Assembly: GCA_025200525.1 (NCBI GenBank)
Contig: CM045761.1
Location: 134,170,223-134,234,222 of the forward strand
Direction of reading: 5' to 3'
Source of the DNA: Camellia lanceoleosa
Taxonomy: Eukaryota; Streptophyta; Magnoliopsida; Ericales; Theaceae
DNA: 64,000 nucleotides
A program made the position numbers and the translations under genes. Under the pieces are notes generated by a model. That model searched no databases, was not told where the DNA came from, and was given only the letters and a program-made list of their open reading frames with translations. Shown in pieces: positions 12,255 to 24,229 of the stretch (position 1 is its first letter; every line of letters starts with the position of its first letter).

Positions 12255-13135
12255 TTATTTGTACAAATTGCAATGATTTCTCTGAACCATTTATTATCTC
12301 TCTTTCTCTCTTTCTCTGTGTGATCTATATTCCTTTTTTCTTTCTCTTTCTCATCTACTATCTTAGATCTATATAAAAACCCCTTTTTCCCTTGTGATGA
12401 TCATCTTCTTTCTTGAGTTTTCGGTCCAAACGTTGATGCCTACTTGCCAGCTCGACCTCTCCGCTGAGCTCTTCGACGACGTGAAGAATGCCTGTAGCCA
12501 AAACCTCAACCAGAGTTGATGTTGTCTTGTTTCTTACGGCGCGCACTCACTCAACGCTGCACCACCATCACCACCACCACTACAACTGAAGAAGGTAATG
12601 AAAATCGAATGACTCAGTCTAAGTTTGTGACTCACCAATTCTTCTTTGCGATCAGAGATTGTAGATTAACTCGGGGTCTAAGTTTATCATCGCCTTTATT
12701 TTTGCACCCTAGTTGGGTAGATTCATCGTTGAATCAAGCTAGTGATGGTGGATTAATAGAGGTGAGAGTGGTGAAGCAGCAGGTAAAGAATAGTGGATGG
12801 GGGCCTAGGCCTCAGAGCTCACAATACAAATGAGTCACATTTTACAGAAGAACTGGAAGATGTGAATCACATATATGGTTAGTATAATTTTTGTTTCCAA
12901 TGATCTTCTTATATCATTGTATTCATGATTTCAACTTTTGTTCATAGTTCTTTCTTCTTCTATGCAAGGACTACAAGAAACAAGTATATTTGGGTATGAA
13001 TATATAATAACATGATTATTTGTGTGATTTTTTATTTTATTTTATTTTGGGTCATATTGTGTTGAATTTTGATGTTGGAATGAGTATGTGAGATCGAATA
13101 AGGATGGTCTGTGAAACCCTAACCCAGCAAAAGTG

Positions 13136-13175
<40 letters not shown>

Positions 13176-14000
13176 GTTACATATATGATCTGTATAGCCT
13201 CAGATATGTTTTGAACTCTTTCTCTATTCGTTGCTAGTTTTACTTCCATATATGTGTTCAATCAATCTCTTAATCTCTTTCTATTGTTGAAATTTATGTG
13301 TTTTTCTGCGTAGCTACTAAGCTTATATATGTGTGTGTTTATGTTTGATTTCTTTATTATAGTTACTTGATTTAAGTGAATTTAGGTAACATATATTTAG
13401 GATCAAACAACTAGTCTATTATGTTTGGTTTGACACACAGAGAGAGAGAGAGAGTGAGAGAGACAGAGAAATAGGTTCAACAGATAGATACAAATAAATA
13501 CAAAAATTGAACAAATAGGTCCAAAAAATTGAACAAATAAAAAAAAAAGATTTGAACAGACAAAAAAGATTTTGACATATAAGATCAAAATTTGAACAGA
13601 TAGATTAAAATAAGCTTGGTAAATTTTAATAGATAAATCAAAATTTCAATAGATAGATTCAAAAAAAAAAATATCAACAAATAAAAAAATTCAACAAATG
13701 GGTTCAAAAAAATTTAATAGATAGATTAAATGGTAAAATTAGAAACAAAATATCCTCTAAAATGATAAAATATACTTCTTATCAAAATATTTTACAAAGT
13801 GTGTACTTCTAACAAAGAAAAATACTTATGGGATATAATGCCTTATACTCTCTTTAAAATGAAATTTTCATCAATTTTCTCAATAAATAAAATAAAATAA
13901 AATAAAAAATCCCACCTTTATTATTTGTCAGATGCATGCTAGTGTCTCCTCTCTCAAGCAACTTCACTTCAAAAACATCCTCCATTGATTAATTTATTTT
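12255..14000 (+). repeat. Dispersed repeat (family B), right part
   Basis: Continues the repeat split at 9793 and matches, more loosely, about 53520-54920. Common features are a pyrimidine-rich leader, a (CT)n tract and an A-rich 3' half with many 'ttgaacagatag' and 'caatagatag' variants. A TATA-like sequence (tctatataaaaac, 12367-12379) precedes a stretch of mixed composition with short ORFs, so a transcript could start here. I see no conserved protein and call no gene. Confidence 0.45.
13137..13172. repeat. (CT)n microsatellite
   Basis: About 36 bp of uninterrupted CT. Confidence 0.9.
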
Positions 14001-14209
14001 TCATTATTCAACTATTTAGCAAGTTCTTAATTTTATTTTATTTTTAAACTTTAGACTAAATAGTTCCGTTTATGAGCTTAATTCAATTCAAAATCTTCTG
14101 AAAAGTTAGGTCTTATGATGACCCCAAAATGCTAATCTGCTGGCCTCTCACATAATTTTGACCAATTTTCATTAGCTTTTATCCCATACTTTGGAAAATG
14201 AAAGGCTAT

Positions 14210-14665
14210 GTTTGGCAGAGCTCTTAAAACATAATTTCACATTGTCCTTAAAGTGTCGTGTCTAGTTAGTGATTCCGAAAATTGAATCCACGCTCACTTT
14301 GAAAATATGTCTACCCAGTTATCCTCTCGCATATCTTTTTAGACATTCGATTGGTTGATCAAAATAGTGTTTTTTTTTTTTTTTTGATACCTGTTATTTT
14401 TATATTTTAAGTAAAAAATATTTTCAAAATTTTTTAAAATTTTTTTATGAATTTTGAATAGAATTTTAAGTTGCGTGTTTAGTTATGAGTTATAAATTTT
14501 TTTAATTAAATATCATATGCTACATCACTCAATTTGAACTTCTTTTCAAAACTCATAACTAAATAAATTTTCTAAATTCAAATCATAATTTCAAAACTCA
14601 CAAACTTAAAATACAATTTCATTCTCAAATCATAATTTTAAAACTCTACCACGCAACCAAGTCTT
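14210..14665. mobile_element. MITE-like inverted repeat, about 455 bp
   Basis: The left edge (tatgtttggcagagctctta) pairs imperfectly with the right edge (aaactctaccacgcaacca). Inner 'gttatgagttataaat' and 'ctcataactaaataaa' segments are also complementary. This form is common for hAT-type MITEs in eudicots. No clear target duplication. Confidence 0.45.
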
Positions 14666-15411
14666 CAACAATGGAAATAAAAATTTAAGTGAAAAAACAG
14701 AATTAGAAAACAAAATATATATTTTTCACGGACAATGATACATACCGCTAAAAGTAGTGTTCTAAAACATCACTAGTGAGTTGACACACAAAAAAAAAAA
14801 AAAAAAAAACACAATGACACCGTGGTAGTGAATAAGGTCTACTATCACATCATTAATGCTATCACTAATTAATAGTCTCAATCATTTTTCATTTTTCACA
14901 ACCATTTAAGATAGTGAAATTCAAAACTTCAATGCTAAGGCGTGAGCAGTTTAAAAGTGCTCCTGTATTTTCGCAGGAAATTAAAACTTAATGCTTGTTT
15001 GGCATGTTTTAACACATTATTTTATTTAGATCAAATTACTTTTTTATCACATCACTTTAAATCTACAACATGGTCCGAAAAATTATGATTCGAATGGCTC
15101 GAAATATCTAAAACGACGTCGTTTTAACACATTCGAACTATACAAATTCAGGCCACCAAATATTTTTCTTAAATCTAATCTATATTTTAAGTTAAAAAAT
15201 ATACTAATTTCACACTTTTCAAACAACCCTTTAATTATAATACTAGTTGTACAAGAAAATTAACTCTTTTGTTTTGATACTTTTCATCATTTTTATCCTA
15301 AACAAACTCAAAAAAATTTTATTTTTTCTCACTTTTCACCACTTTCATCCCAAACAAACTGAGATGACGGGTGGCTTAATAGTTGAACTTGCAAAGCAAC
15401 TGTGAATTTCT

Positions 15412-16014
15412 TCAGAAAAGCCCGAACCCGGCCCACTCGGCATCACTCAGTGGGCGCGGTGATGATTGGTATGAAGAGAAAGAGAACGATGATGACAAGG
15501 GTGAGTCACGAAACGGCGAGAGCGACTTCCGAGTTGACACAGACCACCGAGACAGGGTCTCAAGATCCGAAGTGTAGTCGGGTTCCGGGTCGATCTCAGG
15601 TCTGGACTTTCGGTTTCTCCTCTTCTTCTTCTCATCGTTTCGCCTAAGCAATGGAGCCGGAAAGCACCCAATAGCAGCGGTTTCGGGTTGGACAAGAATG
15701 GATCGGTCAAACCGACATTGGTCGGACCTAGTGCGTGGAGCGGAGCGGAAGGAGCTGGTACGGAGCTCCGGAGGGGGAGGCTGGAAGTTGAACCCGGCGG
15801 GTGGGGGTCTAAGCTTTCGCGGGGTAGTTGGAGATGAACGGTGGTGAGTGGTGGATTGTTGCTGTTTTTGTTGATGATGTTGGATCAATGAACGTTGGAG
15901 ATGATATGATGGTGATGGAGGTTGTTGTTGTTGTTGGAGCTTGGGAACACCGGGTCGGATCTCCCACTTGAATGGAATAGCTCCTGGTTTCTTAAAAGAA
16001 TCATCTATGTCCAT
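15412..16014 (-). CDS. DUF688-family protein, single exon, 200 aa
   Basis: An uninterrupted ORF from ATG at 16012-16014 to the stop at 15412-15414. The N-terminus holds a GAIPFKWEIRPGVPK segment (residues 11-25), the hallmark of the plant DUF688 (PF05097) family, whose biochemical function is not known. After it comes a Q-rich stretch (about residues 27-55), a proline-rich stretch (about 60-80) and a basic KKKRRNRKSR patch near residue 125 that could act as nuclear targeting. The C-terminus is S-rich and ends GFGLF. A longer frame exists upstream but starts with GTG, so the ATG at 16014 is preferred. Base composition is far more GC-rich than the flanks, as expected for a real coding exon. The protein is probably disordered. 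Confidence 0.8.
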   Translation of the reverse strand: MDIDDSFKKPGAIPFKWEIRPGVPKLQQQQQPPSPSYHLQRSLIQHHQQKQQQSTTHHRSSPTTPRKLRPPPAGFNFQPPPPELRTSSFRSAPRTRSDQCRFDRSILVQPETAAIGCFPAPLLRRNDEKKKRRNRKSRPEIDPEPDYTSDLETLSRWSVSTRKSLSPFRDSPLSSSFSFSSYQSSPRPLSDAEWAGFGLF

Positions 16015-16082
16015 TTTAAGTGAACCAAAAATAACACACACTCACTCTCTCTCTCTCTCCCCTTATGTTTAGTGTATGAGTG

Positions 16083-16091
16083 TATATATAT
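16083..16091 (-). promoter_or_regulatory. TATA box of the DUF688 gene
   Basis: On the minus strand the sequence tatatatat lies about 70 bp upstream of the ATG. Between the two is a (GA)n-rich leader on the gene strand (16041-16060), a frequent feature of plant 5' UTRs. Confidence 0.55.
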
Positions 16092-16839
16092 AGTGGAAGG
16101 ATGTCGGAGAGATAATGAAGATGATGTCGGTATATGCGAGATTAGAGGCGAGGGAGGAGGGGTTGCGTGGGCCAAAACATGTGTCCATTTGAATTATTGC
16201 ATGATAGACTTGACTTTATGCGGGGAAAAGGCCAAAAAAATTTATATATAAACCCAATAATCCATATCTTGAAAAATTAATTAGAAATATAAATTTATGC
16301 ATCATAATTATTTTAAATAGGATCTACATTCTACTAATTTTAAATTTATATTACAACAATGACTCATATCACTAAAAAAAAGTTATTAATAACACTAATG
16401 AATTGGGAAAGTAAAAAAAAAAACAGAGCATAATTCACTGTCACATCATTAATAGTGTTATTTTAGTGATCTCAATTGTTTTTTTTTATATTATGTACCT
16501 CATATTCAGAATAATTTTTAAGATAAAAATTTCATAATAATAACTTAGTTAAGAATATTTAAACATTTTTTCAAAATGAAAAATTCAAAGGCTGCCTACA
16601 AAGATGAGGTTTGAATTTACCACACGAATAATGGTGACATGACATGGTGGCTAGGGGCATAGAAGGTTGGAGGAGAGGGATTTAGGAGTTCAAATTTGAC
16701 AGACGCCGTGATAATTATGACGATAGAGAACGTTGCGATGCAATAATCTCTTTCGTTTGATGAAGAAAGGTTTTGAACGTTTGAAATTTGTTGCCATAGA
16801 AAAAGAATGGAGGGAGCATGGACTTTTGTGAAACATTGA
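16092..16839. other. Intergenic, no gene recognised
   Basis: AT-rich with short homopolymers. It presumably includes the upstream regulatory region of the minus-strand DUF688 gene. No ORF or repeat of note. Confidence 0.4.
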
Positions 16840-17850
16840 GGAAATATGATTTTGTTATTTAAACAATTATTTAAAAATCAATTTAAGTCTTATATTTTTA
16901 ATTATATCAATTTTATATCGAAACTATTTAATTTTGGATAATTTTATCTGTCATCAATTTTCGTCTAAAACTAGAGAATTTCCTGACTTCACACTAAATT
17001 TCATTTCACCCCAAAATTATACCTCCAAAATCAATTGGACCCCCAAATATTAAAAAATAATAATAATTTAAATATTTAATTAATAATTTTTTTTATCTTA
17101 AAAATGAAAAAAATAAATGTTAAATAATATACTTTGCAAAAAAATAATTAAAAAATATATTAAATTCCTCATTTAGAATTATCTTTTTAAGTTTCAAATT
17201 ATCTCAAGTCAATCTTAAAAAAACTAATTAAACCAAAAATTCTTTGGCTACTCTATTTGTGTGCACGTGCAATTTGTAGCTGGCTTATTTCCTAAATTAA
17301 TTTTAATAGAATTGATTAACTAATAGTGATTTCAAAATTGAGTGGATAAAAATTTAGACCATACTTATTATGAGAGTAACATATTTTTTGACATTTGAAA
17401 AATTATATTGAACGATGAAAATGAATATGTTGAGATCGGCCTACAAAATCGAGATTAATACCTACTCAGTTATATCATCGATTTAATGACAATTTAACGC
17501 AAAAATTAGCAATTACTCTCTAGAGAATACTCAATAGGACTAATACTCAATTTTTTTTTATTTAAACTTTATTTTCTCACCTTTTTAGATGAATAATTAT
17601 TATTAAATATTTAATTTTTTAAAAATATTATAAGTCTAATTGATTTTTTATGGATAGTTTGGTGAGTAAAATGATATTTTAAACAAAATTTGGTGTCACG
17701 TCAGTAAGTGCTGTGCAATTATAGATGACGGCACAACATAAGCAAAATTGATCTAAAATTAAATAATTTAGGTTTAAAATTCATATAATCGAAAGTATGG
17801 GGCTAAATTGAATTTCGAGTAATAGTGTGCAAAATGATATTTCCTTTTAA
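16840..17850. mobile_element. Candidate non-autonomous DNA transposon with about 100-bp inverted ends
   Basis: The left end ('ggaaatatgattttgttatt', 'attatatcaattttat', 'actatttaattttggat') is an inverted, diverged match to the right end ('gatctaaaattaaataattt', 'attcatataatcg', 'aaatgatatttcc'). The interior is non-coding. No precise target duplication was found. Confidence 0.4.
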
Positions 17851-17894
17851 ACATTTTGAGCAGCCTCATTAGGAAAAGGCAATGGTTTTGGCCC

Positions 17895-18275
17895 AGTCCA
17901 AGATTGGACTGGATCGTGCTGTTGGGTCTGTGGAGGTCCATAACGGATCTCGTTTTGATAATCCGAACCGTTCAATCTGTAGAACTCGTCGAGTACTATA
18001 TGCTTGTAAAAAATTACGTTGATTGGATATCGATAGCTATGTGAACATAACAGTTTTTTATTAACCGTTAATTTTTTCACCGTCTATTTTTTTTATACAA
18101 AACTCATTTGATCACATAGCTATTAATATCCGATCAACGTGATATTTTACAGGTATATAATACTCGACGAGTTCTACACATCACACGGTTCGGATTATCA
18201 AAACGGACCCAAAAAATAGGCCCCATGGGCTGAACTGGACGGGTCCAATCTTGATCTCAACTTGAGACAAGTTGG
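17895..18275. mobile_element. Long-hairpin MITE, about 380 bp
   Basis: Two arms of about 150 bp face each other. The inner arms (17951-18047 and 18110-18205) match closely: ttttgataatccgaaccg against cggttcggattatcaaaa, and gaactcgtcgagtactata against tataatactcgacgagttc. The outer arms (ccaagattggactgg... and ...ggacgggtccaatcttg) are more diverged. The loop is about 60 bp. A transcript would fold into a long hairpin. The short ORFs seen on both strands are by-products of the symmetry. Confidence 0.65.
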
Positions 18276-19313
18276 ACCCTTAGGAAAATTCTATGGTACA
18301 ACTCTTAAAGTGTGTATACCATATGCATACTATTATATATTTTTGTGATATATATTATGTATTTTTATAGTAAATGTTATGCAATTTTTTGGTAGAGTTA
18401 TGATAATTTGTGATTCAAAATGAAATTACACATTTTATTATCTAAATATTTTATAACCAAAAAATGTGTAATATTACCACAAAAATATATAATATTAATA
18501 CAAAATATGTAATTTTATTTATATACTATTAATTATTATAACTCTACAAGAAAAATACATAATATTTATTATAAAAATAAATAACATATATTATAAAAAT
18601 ACATATGATACACACCTTTTATGGTAAGATTTAAAGACAACACACTATGGAGACTGCATGCCTTAAATCATACAATACAACATCCATTGGAAAGGGAAAG
18701 TGCAATTGGCATGAGCTTTGTGCCAAAATTCAAACAAAAGCAATGCTAAATTCAAACAAAAGCAATGCAATGCAATCATATTGTTCTCAGCAACATTATC
18801 GCAATGCTAAATTCTGCTTACAAATTCTTGGTTTCATTTTCATTTTTTTTATTAGTTTGACAAAAATAAATATCAAAAAGATATTTTTAAATTTTCAAAA
18901 ATTATTTCTTCCCTAAAAAATAAAAAAAATTAAAACCATAGGAAAATAAAGTGTATTTTTGTTTCTTTTTCTTTTCTTTTCTTTTTTTCATTTTTTCACC
19001 AAATTAGTTATATATTTTTTTGAAAATATTTCAAAAAACTGATTATGAAAAACCAAGTGGCAAGATTAAAGAACGAGACATTCATTGCAAGATTAAACAC
19101 AAAAGCACAATCAAAGAACAGAAAATGGTGTATAAAGCTTGGTGCAGGAGGATAGAAACTGAAAACAAAATCAACTTCATAGTTTGAAAATGGTGTCATC
19201 CTCAGATCAATGAGATTCAGTATAAACATGTCGTTTCTAGCGAAAAAGAACAATACATGTACGACATTTTCATCAATCAAAAGAAGGGAATAAAAAAAAC
19301 GGAAATGTTTTTT

Positions 19314-19506
19314 GCCCCTAATATTTGTGCCCATAATGCCCCTAATTTTCATATGGGTCTTGCTACATCCCCTAAAAACATTCCCCCTAATCCCCCTAAT
19401 TTCCATATCAAGTAAAAAAAAAAAAGAAAACAGTTTCCTAAAAAGGAAATTAGGGGGATTAGGGGTGGGGATTTTAGGGCTCCAAGTCATTTTCCTTTCC
19501 ATATTG

Positions 19507-19543
<37 letters not shown>

Positions 19544-19595
19544 CTTGATATGGAAATTAGGGGCATTAGGGGCCCCCAATTTCGGTGCACCAACC
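19314..19595. repeat. Inverted repeat built from 'cccctaa' blocks, with poly-T tract
   Basis: The left side is rich in cccctaat and has 'cctaatttccatatcaag' (19393-19410). The right side carries its complement 'cttgatatggaaattagg' (19543-19561), with a second inverted block at 19443-19465. A 33-base T run sits at 19509-19541. It is probably a MITE or an array of short inverted modules; ORFs here are artefacts. Confidence 0.5.
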
Positions 19596-19659
19596 AAAGC
19601 CGTAAAAAAAAAGAACACTAAAAGTCCGTACTCATGAAGTGTAAACATTTACGGATATT

Positions 19660-20045
19660 TAAGTTTTGATCTCTCCATATTCATCTATACTTCTCTTGTA
19701 GGCCTCAATCCGGACTTACTTTGATGATCTAAATTGTCAATTTTGCAGGTTTCATGATAAAGACTATCCATATAAAAAATTAGATTTATTGAAAAATTAT
19801 AAACACAGAAACAAATCACATTTTGTTTTATAAAATGAATAATTTAAGTTACAATCCTATTCATTATTCATTTTATAAAACAAAATGTCATTTGTTTTTG
19901 TGTTTATAGATGTCCGAAGAAATTAATTTTTTGCATAGATAATCTTTATTGTGGGACGTACAAAGTAAACAGTTCGGATCATTTATGTGAATTCAAATTT
20001 GGACTCACAAAAGAGTATGGATGGATATGAAGAGACACAAGTATC
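19660..20045. mobile_element. Long-hairpin MITE, about 385 bp
   Basis: The central arms are near perfect: 'cattttgttttataaaatga' around 19830 against 'tcattttataaaacaaaatg' around 19875, with 'aacacagaaacaaat' and 'atttgtttttgtgtt' just outside. The outer arms ('tctctccatattcatctata' near 19671 and 'atggatggatatgaagaga' near 20018) continue the symmetry with mismatches. Confidence 0.55.
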
Positions 20046-20948
20046 GAGGGGAACTTATCCCATTTTGTCCTCCATTGGTCTGATTCTGCATAAACCAATT
20101 CCAGACGGTCATGATACAAATGTTGTATCTCAAGTCTACCTAATTCTCGTATGAGAATTATAGCAGCATGTTACAAAAAACGCATTATATTGCTGGCCAC
20201 ATTCAACAGTTGCAAATACTCATCCTGCCAACCCATAAAAGCAAAGAATTATAAACTATAAAGTGAAAGGAAAACACAAAAATCCATCAGTATTAAAACT
20301 GTAATACCATTACTACAAGACCAAGTAAATAATCTCTCTTTCTCATGTTTATGTGGGTTTCCAACCGATTTTGATTAACCAATTTCCATAATGAAGAAAG
20401 AACTGTACTGGTCACTTAGTTGTCTCAGAAGACCCTATGAATATGTTGACACTATTATCAATCCATATTAAACAGGAAAAGCAGTAGTCTAGAGGTCTCT
20501 TTTAGTTTTATATACATGTCGTTTGAGATTTGGTCAATATTGAAATTTCAAAGAATACAAGTTTCGATGTGCCATGTCTTGTTACTTGATTGGAGATTTT
20601 AGGCCTTGTTTGGGGAGATTAAATAAGTGTACTTTTTGTCTTTTTAGACAAAAAAATTGAGGTTGAAAATATGGATGTTTGGGTTAACTTTTTGACTTTT
20701 TATGGAAAAATGTGTAATAAAAAATTGTGAAAATTGGTTTTTAGAGAAAAATTTGAATTGGGAGTTGTGTAGCCGTAATTGTTGACTTTTAGTTAATAGT
20801 GTTAACTTTTTAATATTTTGAGTAACTTTTTGAATTTTTGAATTATTTGGGAGTAACTAAACTTGGTTCAGACCTCATTTCAATTTAATGATAACATAAC
20901 AAATCCAAAACTTGAAGTAATTATGTAGAGTGCAGACCCAGCACTGAT

Positions 20949-21105
20949 GCTGTGTTTGGTTGGGGGATTTGAGGAGGGATTTGGAAAAGGAAATGGAAAA
21001 GGTAGGTGAAATGTAAATAAAACATACTTATATTTCACCTAGTTTCACACACTTTTTCTCTTTCCTTTTCTAAATCCCTCTCCAAATCCCTCAACCAAAC
21101 ACAGC
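20949..21105. mobile_element. MITE, 157 bp, in an RFC4 pseudogene intron
   Basis: Ends gctgtgtttggttg...  and caaccaaacacagc are perfect inverted repeats. Symmetry continues inward (gaggagggatttgg against ccaaatccctctcc; gaaatgtaaa region against tttcacctag). No clear target duplication. This palindromic 'tgtttggttg' form is widespread in woody eudicots. Confidence 0.75.
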
Positions 21106-22889
21106 GTGAAGGACGGCAAATATATACGCAATCAAAAAATTTGTACACTAGGGCCTACAATACCACTAATTATTTTTCAACCAAAAAAGCTTAGGAGGAT
21201 GGAATTAAATTTTCCAAAAAAATCTTAGGGGGGCTAAACCTATATATTTTGACAAAATATTCTTAACTAATACTACTACTATGATAAGGAGATTTTCAAA
21301 ACTTTAGGTCTATGCCTGCCTGCACTAACTAATAAATGAATTGATTGATATTACCAACCTTATCCACTTCTCCCATAGTCTTACATATTCTAGCTTTCTG
21401 TTCATCTGATATGCCATTGCTCCAACAAATACCTCAAACAACCGGAAGAAACACTACATCAGTACTTGCAAAATTTAGTCAATTGGAAAAAGCAGTGGTA
21501 AAAATTAGTAACAATTATACCGGAGAAAGCATCTGAGAAATTGGATAACCCTCTGCCATTACATTATTGACCTCCTTGTTTGCCAAGTCAAAATAACCAC
21601 TTTTGCAAGCTGAAAAAAGAGCCTGAACAACTTCCTCAGAGATGACCTGATAATAAGTCTCGGGAGTCAGCAGAAAGCAGGGAATGCAAAGAAGAGGAAG
21701 AACAACTTCTAGAAAGAGAATGAATAACACTTCAATCTGTGTCAAGTAACAGGTAATTGGTTTGGCACAAAATTACCCATGCTGGTGGCAACAACACTTG
21801 ACAGAAAAGAAAAGCACACAAATCGAATTTTATGGATGCATTTCCAAACTTCTGGCAGTTCCAATCTCAGACATCCTTCTTTCCTATAGTAAGTAGGATA
21901 GAATTTCTCTGTGTTTTGCATTCAGGGAACAAGCTTCATATAAAGAATGAAACAGGGATCAACGCATATCGCACACCGACATAGAAAACTAGATGAGGCG
22001 TTGGTGTTTGCTTAGATTCGAATCATATCTGCAACAAGGCAAGCTCAACCTAGATGTAACTTCTCTCCTTTCTTTTTCTTTTTTTATTCTGTTTTGGAAC
22101 AGAGCAATGCATGTGTATGGGAGGTACATGGATAGAAATATAACTTATGCAAATCTTTATAAGTTTCTTTTCTTAAACTTTTATTTTCACCTTCCGCTGA
22201 TAACTCACTGGGGGAGAAGGAAGTGGGGGTTCATTGCAGGATAATAATTATTCAAAATGAAATTTAAACATTAACCAAAGTTCCAGACCACTTTTTCCAT
22301 TCAAAAGAACAGGAAATGAAGGAATTTCAATCAAATACTGATGAAGTTCAATACATGAAGCTGCTGCGAAATCCACTAAACCAAACATCAAGCATCAAAA
22401 TAAAACTAGAATGACACATATTCTGAAAATATTGCATAATGAAATTCAATACTACAACCTTACTCCGGACACACTGATTAATTCCTTGGAAGAAATTCAA
22501 TTTTTAAATTTGAAATTCCATGCAAAGGATTTAAAAAAGATACTATGAAGTTGATAGAGACAATTGAAGATAAAAAGATGCAACATTAACCAACTAGGGC
22601 AAGCCTAGTTGACCAGAATCTTTGCACCACACTAAGAGGTCAACTGTTCAAAGTCTTGTCACAAGCAACCCCCCAACCCCCAAAGTTACAGCCTCCAATG
22701 AACCCAAAAAACGAAAAAAAGAAAAAAGAAAAAAGAGGCCAACATTGGATGCAATTTATGCTTGGATTGGGGGAAGCAAATTAAGATGTCGAAAGGAATT
22801 AAAGAATTTGGTCAGCCACATTAATTATGAAGGTAGCATTAGAGAGGTTGGAGCAGAGGGAAGTCGACAAGGTATCCATTGATGGTAGT

Positions 22890-23100
22890 CATTGTTTTCT
22901 TATTACAGTTTGGGACAGGTTCTTTCATTTTGTTGTTTCTTTTTTTTGCCCTTTTTGGCCTTCGTGGAGGCTTTAGCTCCTGTTGAGGTTTGTTCTTCAG
23001 GCTATCTGGGAGGATGGAGCTGTTCATTTTCTTTTCTATTGTATTTGGGTGGTTCCCTTGGCACATTCTTTATCCTAATTCCTACTGATAAAAAAAAAAT
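22890..23100 (+). mobile_element. Possible LINE/retroposon 3' tail
   Basis: A G/T-rich segment ends in 'cctactgataaaaaaaaa' (23081-23098), a poly-A tail after a 'tactgat' motif like those ending plant L1 elements. The 5' limit is unknown and no reverse transcriptase is present. Confidence 0.35.
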
Positions 23101-23664
23101 GACTGTCTTCTAATTTATAAAATAAAAAATAAAAATCAAATATGCTCATTGCAAACAACTTCAGGAAATTATCTATAAAAAAAAATTAAAAATATATCAA
23201 TTATCACATAAAGGAATCTCAAAACATACACAAGGAATATGCAAATGTCCTCTTACCTGTAAGTATGTCATAGCTCGACAAAGATCACCCTGTGAGACGG
23301 AACTTAAGGTCGAAAAAGCCTAAATTTGAAAATGAAACATACATCATTAAGTAGCAATGCAAAGAATAAGACCTTTAGCATAAGTCACTGCCTCCAAAAC
23401 AAGCTTCTAACATTAGATCCACACCTCTGAATCCAGATTAAGGCATTCCTGTTTACAAATGTGCAAAACACGACCAGTCATGATTTCTTCAGAAATTGGT
23501 TTAAACCTAAATTTTGCACATCTAGAAGCAAGCGGCTTTATGATCCTATATAGAACATGACCATGATATTGCAGCAAAATTACAATAAGAAACCAGATTT
23601 GGACTTTGGGTTCCCGAATATAAATCATCCTATTCTCATAGACTCAAAACAAATCCATATTACA

Positions 23665-24194
23665 TGTGGGGACATATTTTTAGGATTGCGCATTGCACCA
23701 CGTGGTTGAGATGTTAGCCGAGGTGCCACGTGGACAAGCCATAGTGCTAAGGTTGTCGCGATATTGCCGAGATATGGTGCGGAAATATCGAGATCCAAGA
23801 TATTCGAATGGAGGATAAGAGTCCTAGATAAGTTGATGTGCTTAGTTCGGATAGAGATGAAGTTCTTAAGGAGTTCATTCTTATCTAACTAAGAGTCCGA
23901 GATAAGTGTTATGCTAAAGTCCTATGAAATGAGACTTCTAAGGGATAAGGGCACTGTTTATTATCAAAATGAGGTACCCCCATGGGTCTAAGGTATGCTT
24001 TGATTTGTGCATTGTTCATTTTATCTATATCTTTGAGAGATAAGTTGCTAACTTGATCGTCGAAGTGCCGGGTGGATGAACCACCGTAGTTTCTCTTATC
24101 TTCTTGTGTGCAGGTGTTTGGTTTAATCTATTCTACTGCGTGCTCTCCAGCTAAGTTCCTTGTTTGATTGTGAGGTCAGAAATCAATACCCACA
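23665..24194 (+). repeat. 5' LTR, 530 bp
   Basis: TGTGGGGACATATTTTT at the start and AATACCCACA at the end. It is 96 bp longer than the 3' LTR, mainly because a segment around 23975-24080 is missing there. A TATA-like tttattatcaaa sits near 23957. Confidence 0.9.
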
Positions 24195-24197
24195 ATT

Positions 24198-24212
24198 TGG
24201 CGCCATCTATGG
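24198..24212 (+). promoter_or_regulatory. tRNA primer binding site
   Basis: tggcgccatctatgg starts 3 bases after the 5' LTR. It resembles the TGGCGCC-type minus-strand primer sites of plant Ty3/gypsy elements. Confidence 0.7.
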
Positions 24213-24229
24213 TACCTTAGTAAGAATAG

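Larger units (their letters stand above)
20171..23545 (-). pseudogene. RFC4: RFC4-like pseudogene, 3' exons
   Basis: Replication factor C subunit 4 is an AAA+ clamp-loader subunit. The exons read right to left. 23545-23425 encodes IIKPLASRCAKFRFKP...LNLDSE; 23319-23257 encodes AFSTLSSVSQGDLCRAMTYLQ less its last residue; 21646-21521 encodes VISEEVVQALFSACKSG...EGYPISQML; 21441-21359 encodes LFEVFVGA then, in another frame, ISDEQKARICK; 20224-20171 encodes DEYLQLLNVAS and a stop. Phases agree between the first two exons. Defects: the 21441 exon has a 1-base frameshift and its acceptor reads GG instead of AG; the exon expected between 23257 and 21646 was not found; the C-terminus differs from the family. 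The gene is non-functional. A 14.2-kb retrotransposon separates these exons from the upstream ones at 37934-38359. Confidence 0.8.

Noticed and set aside
12516..12833. Plus-strand 105-aa ORF with a T-rich tract after a TATA-like site
   Set aside because: No recognisable domain, an overlapping antisense ORF has equal quality, and the region belongs to a dispersed repeat.
16015..16041. Nine-residue N-terminal extension of the DUF688 protein
   Set aside because: It would need a GTG start; the ATG at 16014 sits right before the conserved segment.
17847..18080. 77-aa minus ORF
   Set aside because: Falls within the long-hairpin MITE and has no similarity.
19008..19548. 164-aa minus ORF and overlapping 78-aa plus ORF
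   Set aside because: They follow from the 'cccctaa' inverted repeat and the poly-T tract; hydrophobic low-complexity translation.
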